Source: Citrobacter europaeus
GTDB taxonomy: Bacteria > Pseudomonadota > Gammaproteobacteria > Enterobacterales > Enterobacteriaceae
NCBI GenBank assembly: GCA_020099315.1
Contig: CP083650.1
Location: 4,526,001-4,590,000, forward strand
DNA length: 64,000 bases
Direction of reading: 5' to 3'
Part shown: positions 9,321-17,741 of the stretch, piece after piece
Numbering within the stretch: position 1 is the stretch's first letter
Layout: each line of letters begins with the position of its first letter
Made by a program: the position numbers and the translations under genes
The notes under the pieces: model-generated
Database searches by the model: none
Told to the model about the DNA's origin: nothing
The model's input: the letters and a program-made list of their open reading frames with translations, nothing else

Positions 9321-9920
9321 GTGCGTCTGACTGCGAAACACATTACCGGGCTGAAAGTTTGCCTGCATCTTGCCGGCTTTTTGCCGTTTGTCTGGCTATT
9401 TTGGGCGGTAAATAACGGCGGCCTGAGCGCCGACCCGGTCAAAGATATCCAGCACTTTACCGGTAGGACAGCTCTGAAATTCTTACTGGCGACCTTGCTG
9501 GTCTCTCCTCTCGCGCGCTACGCTAAACAGCCATTATTGATACGCACGCGTCGCCTATTAGGGCTATGGTGTTTCGCATGGGCAACGCTGCATTTAACCA
9601 GCTACGCGCTTCTGGAACTGGGTATTAATAATCTGGCGCTGTTAGGACGCGAATTAATCACACGACCTTATTTGATGCTGGGCATTGTCAGTTGGGTCAT
9701 ATTATTCGCCCTCACATTAACATCCACGCAGTTGGCGCAGCGAAAGCTGGGTAAAAATTGGCAGTATCTGCACAACTTCGTCTATCTTGTGGCGATCCTG
9801 GCACCCATACATTATCTGTGGTCGGTAAAAATTATCTCCCCGCAACCGATCATTTATGCCGCACTTGCTGCGGTGCTGTTAGCCTGCCGATACAAGAAGT
9901 TTCGCCAGTGGTGGCGGTAG
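9321..9920 (+). CDS. msrQ: MsrQ, heme-binding membrane subunit of the MsrPQ system
   Basis: Inner-membrane b-type haem protein (formerly YedZ) of the ferric-reductase-like family. It passes electrons, from quinols or the flavin reductase Fre, to MsrP. There are about six membrane helices, with histidines suited to haem ligation (for example LHLAGF near residue 24, TLHLTSY near 90, and LHNFVYL and PIHYLW in the C-terminal half). It starts with GTG at 9321, immediately after the msrP stop, with AGGAG just upstream inside msrP, so the pair is coupled. Length is 199 residues (E. coli 211). Confidence 0.94.
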   Translation: MRLTAKHITGLKVCLHLAGFLPFVWLFWAVNNGGLSADPVKDIQHFTGRTALKFLLATLLVSPLARYAKQPLLIRTRRLLGLWCFAWATLHLTSYALLELGINNLALLGRELITRPYLMLGIVSWVILFALTLTSTQLAQRKLGKNWQYLHNFVYLVAILAPIHYLWSVKIISPQPIIYAALAAVLLACRYKKFRQWWR

Positions 9921-10312
9921 TTTCACGATATGTGCAGTACGTTGCAAAATGCGGACGATCCGATTTTCTTTACATGTTAACGGTTGATTATCTTCCCTGA
10001 TAAGACCAGTATTTAGCTGCCAATTGCTACGAAATAGTTATAATGTGCGACTTTGCTATCCCCGGTAGCGTTTTTAGAGCGCGGAAAGGGTGACATTCGC
10101 ATGTTGAAGGTATATTTTGTCTTTTACCCGAAAATGGCAGAAGATAGCCGCACAATGACTAACAAGTCTGGCAATCTCACTCAATGGCAACCGCACCCAG
10201 TGCAACGCCTGAGATGCGTGGCATCTTGTCACTCACTGTTATAAAAATGCTATACAGACGGCGGTAAAACGCTTGTCACAATCTCACTAAACAAAGAGTA
10301 CGGAACCCACTC
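9921..10312 (+). promoter_or_regulatory. accBC promoter and long leader
   Basis: A 392-bp gap without a supportable gene. A TATAAT box at 10039-10044 (in AGTTATAATGTG) would start transcription near 10051, leaving a leader of about 260 nt before accB. The -35 match is poor (GCTGCC at 17 bp). A long leader fits E. coli accBC, which is growth-rate controlled and repressed by its own AccB product. A 63-codon open frame at 10053-10244 has no conserved features and was not called. Confidence 0.5.
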
Positions 10313-10783
10313 ATGGATATTCGTAAGATTAAAAAACTGATCGAGCTGGTTGAAGAATCAGGCATCTCCGAACTGGAAATTTCTGAAGGCGAAGAATCTG
10401 TACGCATCAGCCGTGCGGCGCCAGCTGCAAGTTTTCCAATGATGCAACAGGCTTATGCTGCACCAGTGATGCAGCAGCCAGCTCTGTCTAACGCTGTCGC
10501 ACAAACTGCCTCTCCAAGTATGGAAGCTCCGGCAGCAGCGGAAATCAGTGGTCACATCGTACGCTCCCCAATGGTTGGTACGTTCTACCGCACCCCGAGC
10601 CCGGATGCGAAAGCGTTCATCGAAATCGGCCAGAAAGTGAATGCGGGCGATACCCTGTGCATCGTTGAAGCCATGAAAATGATGAACCAGATCGAAGCCG
10701 ACAAATCCGGTGTCGTTAAAGCGATTCTGGTAGAAAGCGGTCAACCGGTAGAATTTGACGAGCCGCTGGTCGTCATCGAATAA
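10313..10783 (+). CDS. accB: Biotin carboxyl carrier protein of acetyl-CoA carboxylase
   Basis: BCCP carries biotin, and then CO2, between the biotin carboxylase AccC and the carboxyltransferase AccAD in the first step of fatty-acid synthesis. The N-terminal helical region covers about 1-35. A flexible Ala/Pro/Gln-rich linker (about 36-76) follows, then the biotinyl domain with the 'thumb' (about 94-101) and the biotinylation motif EAMKMM, where K122 accepts biotin. Length is 156 residues, as in E. coli. It is ten bases from accC, with which it forms the accBC operon. Confidence 0.98.
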   Translation: MDIRKIKKLIELVEESGISELEISEGEESVRISRAAPAASFPMMQQAYAAPVMQQPALSNAVAQTASPSMEAPAAAEISGHIVRSPMVGTFYRTPSPDAKAFIEIGQKVNAGDTLCIVEAMKMMNQIEADKSGVVKAILVESGQPVEFDEPLVVIE

Positions 10784-10793
10784 CGAGGCGAAC

Positions 10794-12143
10794 ATGTTGG
10801 ATAAAATTGTTATCGCCAACCGTGGTGAGATTGCCCTGCGTATTCTTCGTGCCTGTAAAGAACTGGGCATCAAGACTGTCGCGGTGCACTCAAGCGCGGA
10901 TCGCGATTTAAAACACGTATTGCTGGCGGATGAGACGGTTTGTATTGGCCCGGCTCAGTCCGTAAAAAGCTATCTGAACATCCCGGCTATCATTAGCGCT
11001 GCTGAAATCACCGGCGCGGTGGCAATTCACCCGGGCTATGGCTTCCTTTCTGAGAACGCCAACTTTGCTGAGCAGGTAGAGCGTTCCGGCTTTATCTTCA
11101 TCGGCCCGAAAGCCGACACTATCCGCCTGATGGGCGACAAAGTGTCCGCAATCACCGCGATGAAGAAAGCTGGCGTACCGACAGTCCCTGGCTCTGACGG
11201 CCCGCTGGGCGATGACATGGACGCTAACCGCGCTCATGCTAAACGCATCGGCTACCCGGTTATCATCAAAGCCTCCGGCGGCGGCGGCGGTCGCGGTATG
11301 CGCGTCGTGCGCAGCGATGCCGAGCTGGCGCAATCCATCTCCATGACCAAAGCGGAAGCGAAAGCGGCTTTCAACAACGACATGGTCTACATGGAGAAGT
11401 ACCTGGAAAACCCACGCCACATCGAAATTCAGGTGCTGGCAGACGGTCAGGGTAACGCGATTTATCTGGCAGAACGTGACTGCTCCATGCAGCGTCGTCA
11501 CCAGAAAGTCGTCGAAGAAGCACCAGCGCCGGGCATTACACCGGAACTGCGTCGCTACATCGGCGAGCGTTGCGCCAAAGCATGCGTTGATATCGGCTAT
11601 CGCGGGGCGGGTACTTTTGAGTTCCTGTTTGAAAACGGCGAGTTCTACTTCATTGAGATGAACACCCGTATTCAGGTTGAGCACCCGGTAACCGAAATGA
11701 TCACCGGCGTTGACCTGATCAAAGAGCAACTGCGCATCGCAGCGGGACAACCGCTGTCCATCAAGCAGGATGAAGTTGTGGTAAAAGGCCATGCGGTAGA
11801 ATGCCGTATCAACGCCGAAGACCCGAACACCTTCCTGCCAAGCCCGGGCAAAATCACGCGTTTCCACGCACCGGGTGGCTTTGGTGTGCGTTGGGAGTCC
11901 CATATTTACGCAGGCTACACTGTACCTCCGTACTATGACTCAATGATCGGTAAGCTGATCTGCTATGGCGAAAACCGCGACGTAGCGATCGCCCGTATGA
12001 AAAACGCATTGCAGGAACTGATCATCGACGGTATCAAAACCAACGTTGATCTGCAGATCCGCATCATGAATGACGAGCATTTCCAGCACGGTGGAACCAA
12101 TATCCACTATCTGGAGAAAAAACTCGGACTTCAGGAAAAGTAA
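10794..12143 (+). CDS. accC: Biotin carboxylase subunit of acetyl-CoA carboxylase
   Basis: ATP-grasp enzyme that carboxylates the biotin on AccB using ATP and bicarbonate. The glycine-rich ATP loop is at residues 162-170, with K116 and K159 as nucleotide ligands. The signature EMNTRIQVEHPVTE carries the catalytic Glu, Asn and Arg residues. Length is 449 residues from ATG 10794 (MLDKIVIANR), the accepted start. A 13-codon upstream extension would run into accB and was rejected. A strong terminator follows the gene. Confidence 0.98.
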   Translation: MLDKIVIANRGEIALRILRACKELGIKTVAVHSSADRDLKHVLLADETVCIGPAQSVKSYLNIPAIISAAEITGAVAIHPGYGFLSENANFAEQVERSGFIFIGPKADTIRLMGDKVSAITAMKKAGVPTVPGSDGPLGDDMDANRAHAKRIGYPVIIKASGGGGGRGMRVVRSDAELAQSISMTKAEAKAAFNNDMVYMEKYLENPRHIEIQVLADGQGNAIYLAERDCSMQRRHQKVVEEAPAPGITPELRRYIGERCAKACVDIGYRGAGTFEFLFENGEFYFIEMNTRIQVEHPVTEMITGVDLIKEQLRIAAGQPLSIKQDEVVVKGHAVECRINAEDPNTFLPSPGKITRFHAPGGFGVRWESHIYAGYTVPPYYDSMIGKLICYGENRDVAIARMKNALQELIIDGIKTNVDLQIRIMNDEHFQHGGTNIHYLEKKLGLQEK

Positions 12144-12159
12144 GCGTGCGTTAACCGAA

Positions 12160-12187
12160 AAGGCCGGAAATTCCGGCCTTTTGTTTT
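12160..12187 (+). terminator. Rho-independent terminator of accBC
   Basis: The hairpin AAGGCCGGAA/TTCCGGCCTT (arms 12160-12169 and 12171-12180; the real loop is AAATT) is followed by TTGTTTTT. It closes the accBC operon 17 bp after the accC stop, and yhdT starts afresh downstream. Confidence 0.9.
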
Positions 12188-12250
12188 TCTCCCCTCCCGC
12201 ACGTGCCATAAGGTACAATCCCCGCTTTCTTTATCCACAAGGGACAAAAA

Positions 12251-12493
12251 ATGGACGCTCGTTTTGTTCAGGCCCATAAAGAGGCGCGCTGGGCGCTGTG
12301 GCTGACCCTTTTATATCTTGCCACATGGTTAGTGGCCGCTTACTTACCAGATTCCACGCTCGGCTTTACCGGCTTACCGCACTGGTTTGAAATGGCCTGT
12401 CTGCTAACGCCACTGGTTTTCATCTTACTGTGCTGGGCGATGGTGAAGTTTATCTATCGCGACATTCCGTTGGAGGATGACGATGCAGCTTGA
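12251..12493 (+). CDS. yhdT: Small inner-membrane protein YhdT
   Basis: An 80-residue membrane protein of the DUF997 family, of unknown function. Two hydrophobic helices (about 14-33 and 46-66) lie between a basic N terminus and an acidic C terminus (LEDDDAA). It is almost always found upstream of panF, and here it overlaps panF by 11 bp, which suggests an accessory or assembly role for the transporter. That role is inference from neighbourhood only. The length equals the E. coli protein. Confidence 0.92.
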   Translation: MDARFVQAHKEARWALWLTLLYLATWLVAAYLPDSTLGFTGLPHWFEMACLLTPLVFILLCWAMVKFIYRDIPLEDDDAA

Positions 12494-13934
12494 AGTTATT
12501 TTGCCGCTGGTCGCCTACCTACTGGTGGTCTTCGGTCTTTCTGTTTACGCCATGCGTAAGAGAGTGACCGGTACTTTCCTGAATGAATATTTCCTCGGCA
12601 GCCGCTCCATGGGCGGGGTCGTGTTAGCCATGACGCTAACGGCAACCTATATTAGCGCCAGCTCTTTTATCGGTGGTCCAGGCGCCGCTTACAAATACGG
12701 GCTGGGATGGGTGCTGCTGGCGATGATCCAGTTGCCTGCGGTATGGCTCTCTTTGGGGATTCTTGGTAAGAAATTCGCCATTCTGGCGCGCCGCTATAAT
12801 GCCGTTACCCTCAACGATATGCTGTTTGCGCGCTACCAGAGCCGCCTGCTGGTGTGGCTGGCGAGCCTCAGCTTACTGGTCGCGTTTGTCGGGGCGATGA
12901 CCGTACAGTTTATTGGCGGTGCACGTTTGCTGGAAACCGCTGCGGGTATCCCTTACGAAACGGGTCTGCTGATTTTTGGCGTCAGTATCGCTTTATATAC
13001 GGCATTCGGCGGTTTTCGCGCCAGCGTACTGAACGACACCATGCAGGGCATGGTGATGCTGATTGGTACTATCGTTTTGCTGGTCGGTGTCGTTCACGCT
13101 GCCGGAGGCCTCAGCAACGCGGTAGTAACTCTGCAAACCATCGATCCTAAACTGGTTTCGCCGCAGGGCGCTGATGACATTCTGTCACCCACTTTCATGA
13201 CCTCATTCTGGGTACTGGTGTGCTTTGGCGTCATTGGCCTGCCGCACACGGCGGTACGCTGCATCTCTTATAAAGACAGTAAAGCAGTGCACCGCGGCAT
13301 TATCATCGGCACCATCGTGGTGGCGATCCTGATGTTTGGTATGCATCTGGCGGGGGCGTTGGGGCGTGCGGTGATCCCTGACCTCACGGTACCGGATCTG
13401 GTTATCCCTACGCTGATGGTCAAAGTGTTGCCGCCGATAGCTGCCGGGATCTTCCTCGCGGCCCCGATGGCCGCGATCATGTCGACGATCAATGCCCAAT
13501 TGCTGCAAAGTTCCGCTACGATCATTAAGGATTTGTACCTGAACCTTCGTCCGGAACAGCTGAAAAACGAAACCCGGCTGAAGCGTATGTCGGCAGTCAT
13601 TACCCTGCTGCTCGGCGCATTACTGCTGCTGGCCGCCTGGAAACCGCCAGAGATGATTATCTGGCTTAACCTGCTGGCGTTTGGCGGGCTGGAAGCCGTT
13701 TTCCTGTGGCCGCTGGTGCTGGGCCTGTACTGGGAGCGGGCAAACGCGGCTGGCGCATTGAGCGCGATGATTGTCGGCGGCGTACTTTATGCCTTCCTCG
13801 CTACCTTTAACGTTCAGTACCTGGGCTTCCACCCGATTGTGCCCTCGTTACTGATAAGTTTGCTGGCTTTCCTGATTGGCAACCGTTTCGGTTCCGCCGT
13901 CCCGCAAGCCGCCATATTGACTACTGATAAATAA
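12483..13934 (+). CDS. panF: Sodium/pantothenate symporter PanF
   Basis: Sodium-coupled pantothenate (vitamin B5) importer of the SSS (sodium:solute symporter) family, feeding CoA synthesis. There are about thirteen membrane helices, with SSS-type segments such as TYISASSFIGGPGAAY near residues 58-73 and the ALYTAFGGFRA region. Length is 483 residues from ATG 12483 (MQLEVILPLV), as in E. coli; two extra upstream codons were not used. The overlap with yhdT implies coupling. prmA follows after 11 bp, and this order is conserved in enterobacteria. Confidence 0.96.
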   Translation: MQLEVILPLVAYLLVVFGLSVYAMRKRVTGTFLNEYFLGSRSMGGVVLAMTLTATYISASSFIGGPGAAYKYGLGWVLLAMIQLPAVWLSLGILGKKFAILARRYNAVTLNDMLFARYQSRLLVWLASLSLLVAFVGAMTVQFIGGARLLETAAGIPYETGLLIFGVSIALYTAFGGFRASVLNDTMQGMVMLIGTIVLLVGVVHAAGGLSNAVVTLQTIDPKLVSPQGADDILSPTFMTSFWVLVCFGVIGLPHTAVRCISYKDSKAVHRGIIIGTIVVAILMFGMHLAGALGRAVIPDLTVPDLVIPTLMVKVLPPIAAGIFLAAPMAAIMSTINAQLLQSSATIIKDLYLNLRPEQLKNETRLKRMSAVITLLLGALLLLAAWKPPEMIIWLNLLAFGGLEAVFLWPLVLGLYWERANAAGALSAMIVGGVLYAFLATFNVQYLGFHPIVPSLLISLLAFLIGNRFGSAVPQAAILTTDK

Positions 13935-13945
13935 AGAGTTTTGCC

Positions 13946-14827
13946 ATGCCATGGATCCAACTAAAACTGAACACGACCGGCGCCAACGCTGAAGAGCTGA
14001 GCGATGCGCTGATGGAAGCGGGCTCCGTTTCCATCACCTTCCAGGATACGCATGATACGCCGGTGTTTGAACCTCTGCCGGGCGAGACTCGCCTGTGGGG
14101 AGATACCGATGTGATCGGCTTGTTCGATGCAGAAACCGACATGAAAGAAGTGGTTGCCATCCTGGAGCAACATCCGCTGTTGGGCGAAGGTTTCGCGCAT
14201 AAAATCGAACAGCTCGAAGACAAAGACTGGGAACGCGAATGGATGGATAACTTCCACCCGATGCGCTTTGGCGAACGTCTGTGGATTTGCCCGAGCTGGC
14301 GCGATGTCCCGGATGAGAATGCCGTCAACGTGATGCTGGATCCGGGTCTGGCATTTGGCACAGGTACTCACCCCACCACCTCTCTGTGCCTGCAATGGCT
14401 GGACGGTCTCGATCTCAACGGCAAAACGGTTATCGACTTTGGCTGCGGCTCCGGCATTCTTGCCATTGCGGCACTGAAACTGGGCGCAGCGAAAGCTATC
14501 GGCGTGGATATCGATCCGCAAGCGATTCAGGCCAGCCGGGATAACGCCGAGCGCAATGGCGTTTCCGAGCGTCTGGAGTTGTACCTGCCAAAAGACCAGC
14601 CAGAAGCGATGAAAGCCGACGTGGTGGTCGCTAACATTCTTGCCGGACCATTACGTGAGCTGGCGCCGCTAATCAGCGTACTGCCCGTTGAGGGCGGTTT
14701 ACTGGGGCTTTCTGGTATTCTTGCCAGCCAGGCGGAAAGCGTTTGCGAAGCCTATGCCGATCTCTTTACGCTCGATCCGGTTATCGAGAAAGAAGAATGG
14801 TGCCGCATCACCGGTCAGAAAAAATAA
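13946..14827 (+). CDS. prmA: Ribosomal protein L11 methyltransferase
   Basis: SAM-dependent enzyme that trimethylates several amino groups of ribosomal protein L11. An N-terminal substrate-recognition domain (about 1-55) and a linker precede the Rossmann methyltransferase domain. The motif FGTGTH is at 137-142 and the SAM-binding loop FGCGSG at 165-170; later VVANILAGP is the catalytic-site motif. Length is 293 residues, as in E. coli. It follows panF closely and ends before the dusB-fis promoter region. Confidence 0.97.
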   Translation: MPWIQLKLNTTGANAEELSDALMEAGSVSITFQDTHDTPVFEPLPGETRLWGDTDVIGLFDAETDMKEVVAILEQHPLLGEGFAHKIEQLEDKDWEREWMDNFHPMRFGERLWICPSWRDVPDENAVNVMLDPGLAFGTGTHPTTSLCLQWLDGLDLNGKTVIDFGCGSGILAIAALKLGAAKAIGVDIDPQAIQASRDNAERNGVSERLELYLPKDQPEAMKADVVVANILAGPLRELAPLISVLPVEGGLLGLSGILASQAESVCEAYADLFTLDPVIEKEEWCRITGQKK

Positions 14828-15119
14828 TCCCTTCTCGTTACCGTTGGTAACGCAATAATCGCTCTTTTTTTCGCAAAAGGATTTGCGGAAATGGGAGCGA
14901 GATCGCATTACAAAGTCACTATTTGCTCACAAAAACAGCTTTTTATCCTGATAAGTTGAGTCTGGCCGTAATAAAAAAAGAGAAGTTTTTGGAATTTATA
15001 AACGGATGAAAAATTAGCACAATATCGTATCCAAATGATTATTAAAGATTTTAATTTGAAACTGTGTACTTAACCAGCAATTCATTGATCCACCTCAGTG
15101 GATTGGTCAAAGTTTGGCC
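14828..15119. other. Upstream regulatory region of dusB-fis
   Basis: An AT-rich gap between prmA and the fis promoter with no supportable ORF. It begins with a perfect inverted repeat, CGTTACC/GGTAACG (14836-14842/14846-14852), that has no immediate U-tract. In E. coli the matching region carries several Fis sites (autorepression), IHF and CRP sites; A/T-tract-rich stretches of the right kind are present, but I cannot assign individual sites. Confidence 0.5.
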
Positions 15120-15157
15120 TTTCATCTCGTGCGAAAAATGCGTAATATACGCCGCCT
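15120..15157 (+). promoter_or_regulatory. fis promoter (dusB-fis operon) with GC-rich discriminator
   Basis: The -35 TTTCAT (15120-15125) and -10 TAATAT (15143-15148) are spaced by 17 bp, followed by the discriminator ACGCCGCC (15149-15156). This matches the well-known E. coli fis promoter, whose poor -35 and GC-rich discriminator make it sensitive to ppGpp/DksA, supercoiling and the initiating CTP level. The start lies about 30 nt upstream of dusB. Confidence 0.9.
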
Positions 15158-15187
15158 TGCAGTCACAGTATGGTCATTTCTTAACTC

Positions 15188-16153
15188 ATGCGCATCGGAC
15201 AATATCAGCTCAGAAATCGCCTGATCGCAGCACCTATGGCTGGCATCACTGACAGACCATTCAGGACGCTGTGCTATGAGATGGGAGCCGGATTGACGGT
15301 ATCCGAGATGATGTCTTCTAACCCGCAGGTTTGGGAAAGTGACAAGTCTCGTTTACGGATGGTGCACGTTGATGAGCCAGGAATTCGCACGGTGCAAATT
15401 GCCGGTAGCGACCCTGTTGAGATGGCCGATGCCGCACGTATTAACGTGGAAAGCGGCGCCCAGATTATTGATATCAATATGGGGTGTCCGGCTAAAAAAG
15501 TGAATCGTAAGCTCGCAGGTTCAGCCCTCTTGCAGTACCCGGACTTAGTGAAATCAATACTAACCGAGGTCGTCAATGCAGTGGACGTTCCTGTCACACT
15601 CAAGATTCGCACCGGCTGGGCTCCGGAACACCGTAACTGCGTAGAGATTGCCCAACTGGCTGAAGACTGTGGCATTCAGGCTCTGACCATTCATGGACGC
15701 ACCCGCGCCTGTTTGTTCAATGGAGATGCTGAGTACGACAGTATTCGGGCAGTTAAGCAGAAAGTTTCCATTCCGATTATCGCGAATGGCGACATTACTG
15801 ACCCGCATAAAGCCAGAGCTGTACTCGACTATACGGGGGCGGATGCCCTGATGATAGGACGTGCAGCTCAGGGAAGACCCTGGATCTTTCGGGAAATCCA
15901 GCATTATCTGGACACTGGGGAGCTGCTGCCCCCGCTGCCTCTGGCAGAGGTGAAGCGCTTGCTTTGTGCGCACATTCGGGAACTGCACGACTTTTACGGT
16001 CAGGCAAAAGGGTACCGAATTGCGCGTAAACACGTATCCTGGTATCTCCAGGAACACGCTCCGGATGACCAGTTTCGGCGCACATTCAACGCCATTGAAG
16101 ATTCCAGCGAACAGCTGGCGGCGTTGGAGGCATACTTCGAAAATTTTGCGTAA
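15188..16153 (+). CDS. dusB: tRNA-dihydrouridine synthase B
   Basis: FMN- and NADPH-dependent enzyme that reduces a uridine in the tRNA D-loop to dihydrouridine (position 17 for E. coli DusB). The TIM-barrel FMN motif is RLIAAPMAGITDRPFR near residues 11-26. The catalytic cysteine is C100 in NMGCPAKKV, and the C-terminal helical tRNA-binding domain carries RIARKHVSWYL. Length is 321 residues, equal to E. coli. It is the first gene of the dusB-fis operon; in E. coli sequences within dusB are needed for efficient fis translation. The gap to fis is 25 bp. Confidence 0.97.
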   Translation: MRIGQYQLRNRLIAAPMAGITDRPFRTLCYEMGAGLTVSEMMSSNPQVWESDKSRLRMVHVDEPGIRTVQIAGSDPVEMADAARINVESGAQIIDINMGCPAKKVNRKLAGSALLQYPDLVKSILTEVVNAVDVPVTLKIRTGWAPEHRNCVEIAQLAEDCGIQALTIHGRTRACLFNGDAEYDSIRAVKQKVSIPIIANGDITDPHKARAVLDYTGADALMIGRAAQGRPWIFREIQHYLDTGELLPPLPLAEVKRLLCAHIRELHDFYGQAKGYRIARKHVSWYLQEHAPDDQFRRTFNAIEDSSEQLAALEAYFENFA

Positions 16154-16178
16154 ACAGAAATAAAGAGCTGACAGAACT

Positions 16179-16475
16179 ATGTTCGAACAACGCGTAAATT
16201 CTGACGTACTGACCGTTTCTACCGTTAACTCTCAGGACCAGGTAACTCAAAAGCCCCTGCGTGACTCGGTTAAACAGGCACTGAAGAACTATTTTGCTCA
16301 ATTGAATGGTCAGGATGTTAACGATCTCTATGAGCTGGTACTGGCTGAAGTAGAACAGCCCCTGTTGGACATGGTGATGCAATACACCCGCGGTAACCAG
16401 ACCCGTGCTGCCCTGATGATGGGCATCAACCGTGGTACGCTGCGTAAAAAACTGAAAAAATACGGCATGAACTGA
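16179..16475 (+). CDS. fis: Nucleoid protein Fis
   Basis: Factor for inversion stimulation, an abundant growth-phase-dependent nucleoid protein. It bends DNA, activates rRNA promoters such as rrnD P1 in this window, and aids site-specific recombination. The flexible N-terminal beta-hairpin arms (about 11-26) touch invertases. The core helices follow, then the C-terminal helix-turn-helix (about 74-95) with [13 protein letters not shown]. The 98-residue length is invariant in enterobacteria. It is translated 25 bp after dusB and is followed by a terminator. Confidence 0.98.
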
Positions 16476-16500
16476 TACTAATCAGCGAAATGTTTGTTTT

Positions 16501-16537
16501 AAAAGGCGCTACTCGGCATGGGGAAGCGCCTTTTTTA
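16501..16537 (+). terminator. Terminator after fis
   Basis: Arms AAGGCGCT and AGCGCCTT surround a loop of about 12 nt and run into TTTTTT, 25 bp past the fis stop. This is a standard intrinsic terminator for the dusB-fis transcript. Confidence 0.88.
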
Positions 16538-16563
16538 TTAACGTCACACGGGAGGCTTTGGCG

Positions 16564-17448
16564 ATGAACGCAAGATGTGAACCTGTCTATTTTGGCGATG
16601 AGTCTAAAAAGATAATCCTGGGTGATGCACTGACCGAACTGAAAAAGCTGCCGTCTGAAAGCATCGATCTCATTTTTGCCGACCCACCTTATAACATCGG
16701 TAAAGACTTTGACGGGATGGTGGAATCCTGGGATGAAGAGGCTTTTCTGGCGTGGCTCTTTGAGTGCATTGACGAATGCCACCGCATTCTCAAACCGCAC
16801 GGCACCATGTACATCATGAACAGTACGGAGAACATGCCGTACATCGACCTCAAATGCCGCCAGATCTTTACCATCAAGAGCCGTATCGTGTGGTCATACG
16901 ATAGCTCCGGCGTACAGGCTAAAAAGCACTTTGGGTCGATGTATGAACCGATCCTGATGATGGTAAAAGATCAGAAAAACTACACGTTTAATCGTGATGA
17001 TATTCTGGTGGAAGCTAAAACAGGCGCTCAACGCGCGCTGATAGACTACAGAAAGAACCCGCCTCAACCTTACAACCAGAAAAAAGTGCCGGGCAATGTC
17101 TGGGAGTTTCCACGCGTTCGTTATCTGATGGACGAATATGAAAATCACCCGACGCAAAAGCCCAAAGCCCTCCTTGAACGCATCATTCTGGCTTCCTCCT
17201 GCCCAGATGACAGCGTGCTGGATCCGTTTGCCGGTAGTTTCACCACCGGTGCCACCGCCGTGGAATTAGGCCGCAAGTTTGTCGGGATTGAAATCAATGC
17301 CGAGTACGTAAAAATGGGACTCAGAAGAATGAGTATTGGCTCTCATTTTTCAGAGATTGAGCTTGCAAAGGTAAAAAAGCGGAAGACAAAAAACCTGTCT
17401 AAAAAGAGTCGATTAACGGCAAAGAATGGCGATCTTTCAGCAAAGTAA
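16564..17448 (+). CDS. yhdJ: Orphan DNA adenine methyltransferase YhdJ
   Basis: N6-adenine DNA methyltransferase of the beta group. E. coli and Salmonella YhdJ modify ATGCAT sites, have no partner endonuclease and are dispensable. The catalytic motif DPPY is at residues 40-43, followed by the target-recognition region, with the SAM-binding motif FAGSFTTG near 222-229 after it. That order (catalytic motif first) defines the beta type. Length is 294 residues from ATG 16564, which has GGAGG eight bases upstream; a TTG two codons earlier is too close to that site. The C terminus is Lys-rich. No restriction gene is adjacent, so it is a solitary methylase. Confidence 0.94.
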   Translation: MNARCEPVYFGDESKKIILGDALTELKKLPSESIDLIFADPPYNIGKDFDGMVESWDEEAFLAWLFECIDECHRILKPHGTMYIMNSTENMPYIDLKCRQIFTIKSRIVWSYDSSGVQAKKHFGSMYEPILMMVKDQKNYTFNRDDILVEAKTGAQRALIDYRKNPPQPYNQKKVPGNVWEFPRVRYLMDEYENHPTQKPKALLERIILASSCPDDSVLDPFAGSFTTGATAVELGRKFVGIEINAEYVKMGLRRMSIGSHFSEIELAKVKKRKTKNLSKKSRLTAKNGDLSAK

Positions 17449-17530
17449 AAGCATTGTAAGTCTGCTTTTCAGCCTACAGATTTCGTGTATATTCCCTGCA
17501 CGCTTGGGCATGAATACACAGGGCTTGGTA

Positions 17531-17695
17531 ATGATTCGCAAGTATTGGTGGCTGGTTGTTTTTGCGGTCTTCGTTTTTCTTTTTGATGCACTGCTCATTC
17601 AGTGGATAGAGCTGATGACAACGGAGCACGACAAGTGCCGGAATATGAATTCAGTGAACCCTCTTAAGTTAGTCAACTGCGTCGATCTCGAATAG
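17531..17695 (+). CDS. yhdU: Small membrane protein YhdU
   Basis: A 54-residue single-pass protein of unknown function. A basic start (MIRKYWW) leads into one membrane helix (about 5-25), then a short tail with two cysteines (DKCRNMN and LVNCVDL). ATG 17531 was chosen for the AGGGCTTGGTA ribosome-binding region; ATG 17510 is in frame and would add seven residues. The same small gene follows yhdJ in E. coli and Salmonella. It converges on acrS. Confidence 0.8.
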   Translation: MIRKYWWLVVFAVFVFLFDALLIQWIELMTTEHDKCRNMNSVNPLKLVNCVDLE

Positions 17696-17741
17696 CACGA
17701 CGGGAAACACTTCGACAGCCGTCAGGCCCTGGCGGCCAACT

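Noticed and set aside
10053..10244. 63-codon open frame in the accB leader
   Set aside because: No convincing ribosome-binding site, no conserved features and odd composition; the region is better explained as the long accBC leader.
10908..11903. 331-codon open frame on the minus strand
   Set aside because: Fully antisense to accC, His/Phe-rich shadow composition and no start signals.
14836..14852. CGTTACC/GGTAACG hairpin after prmA as a terminator
   Set aside because: No T-run follows directly; it may be a protein site or chance, so it was only noted within the fis upstream region.
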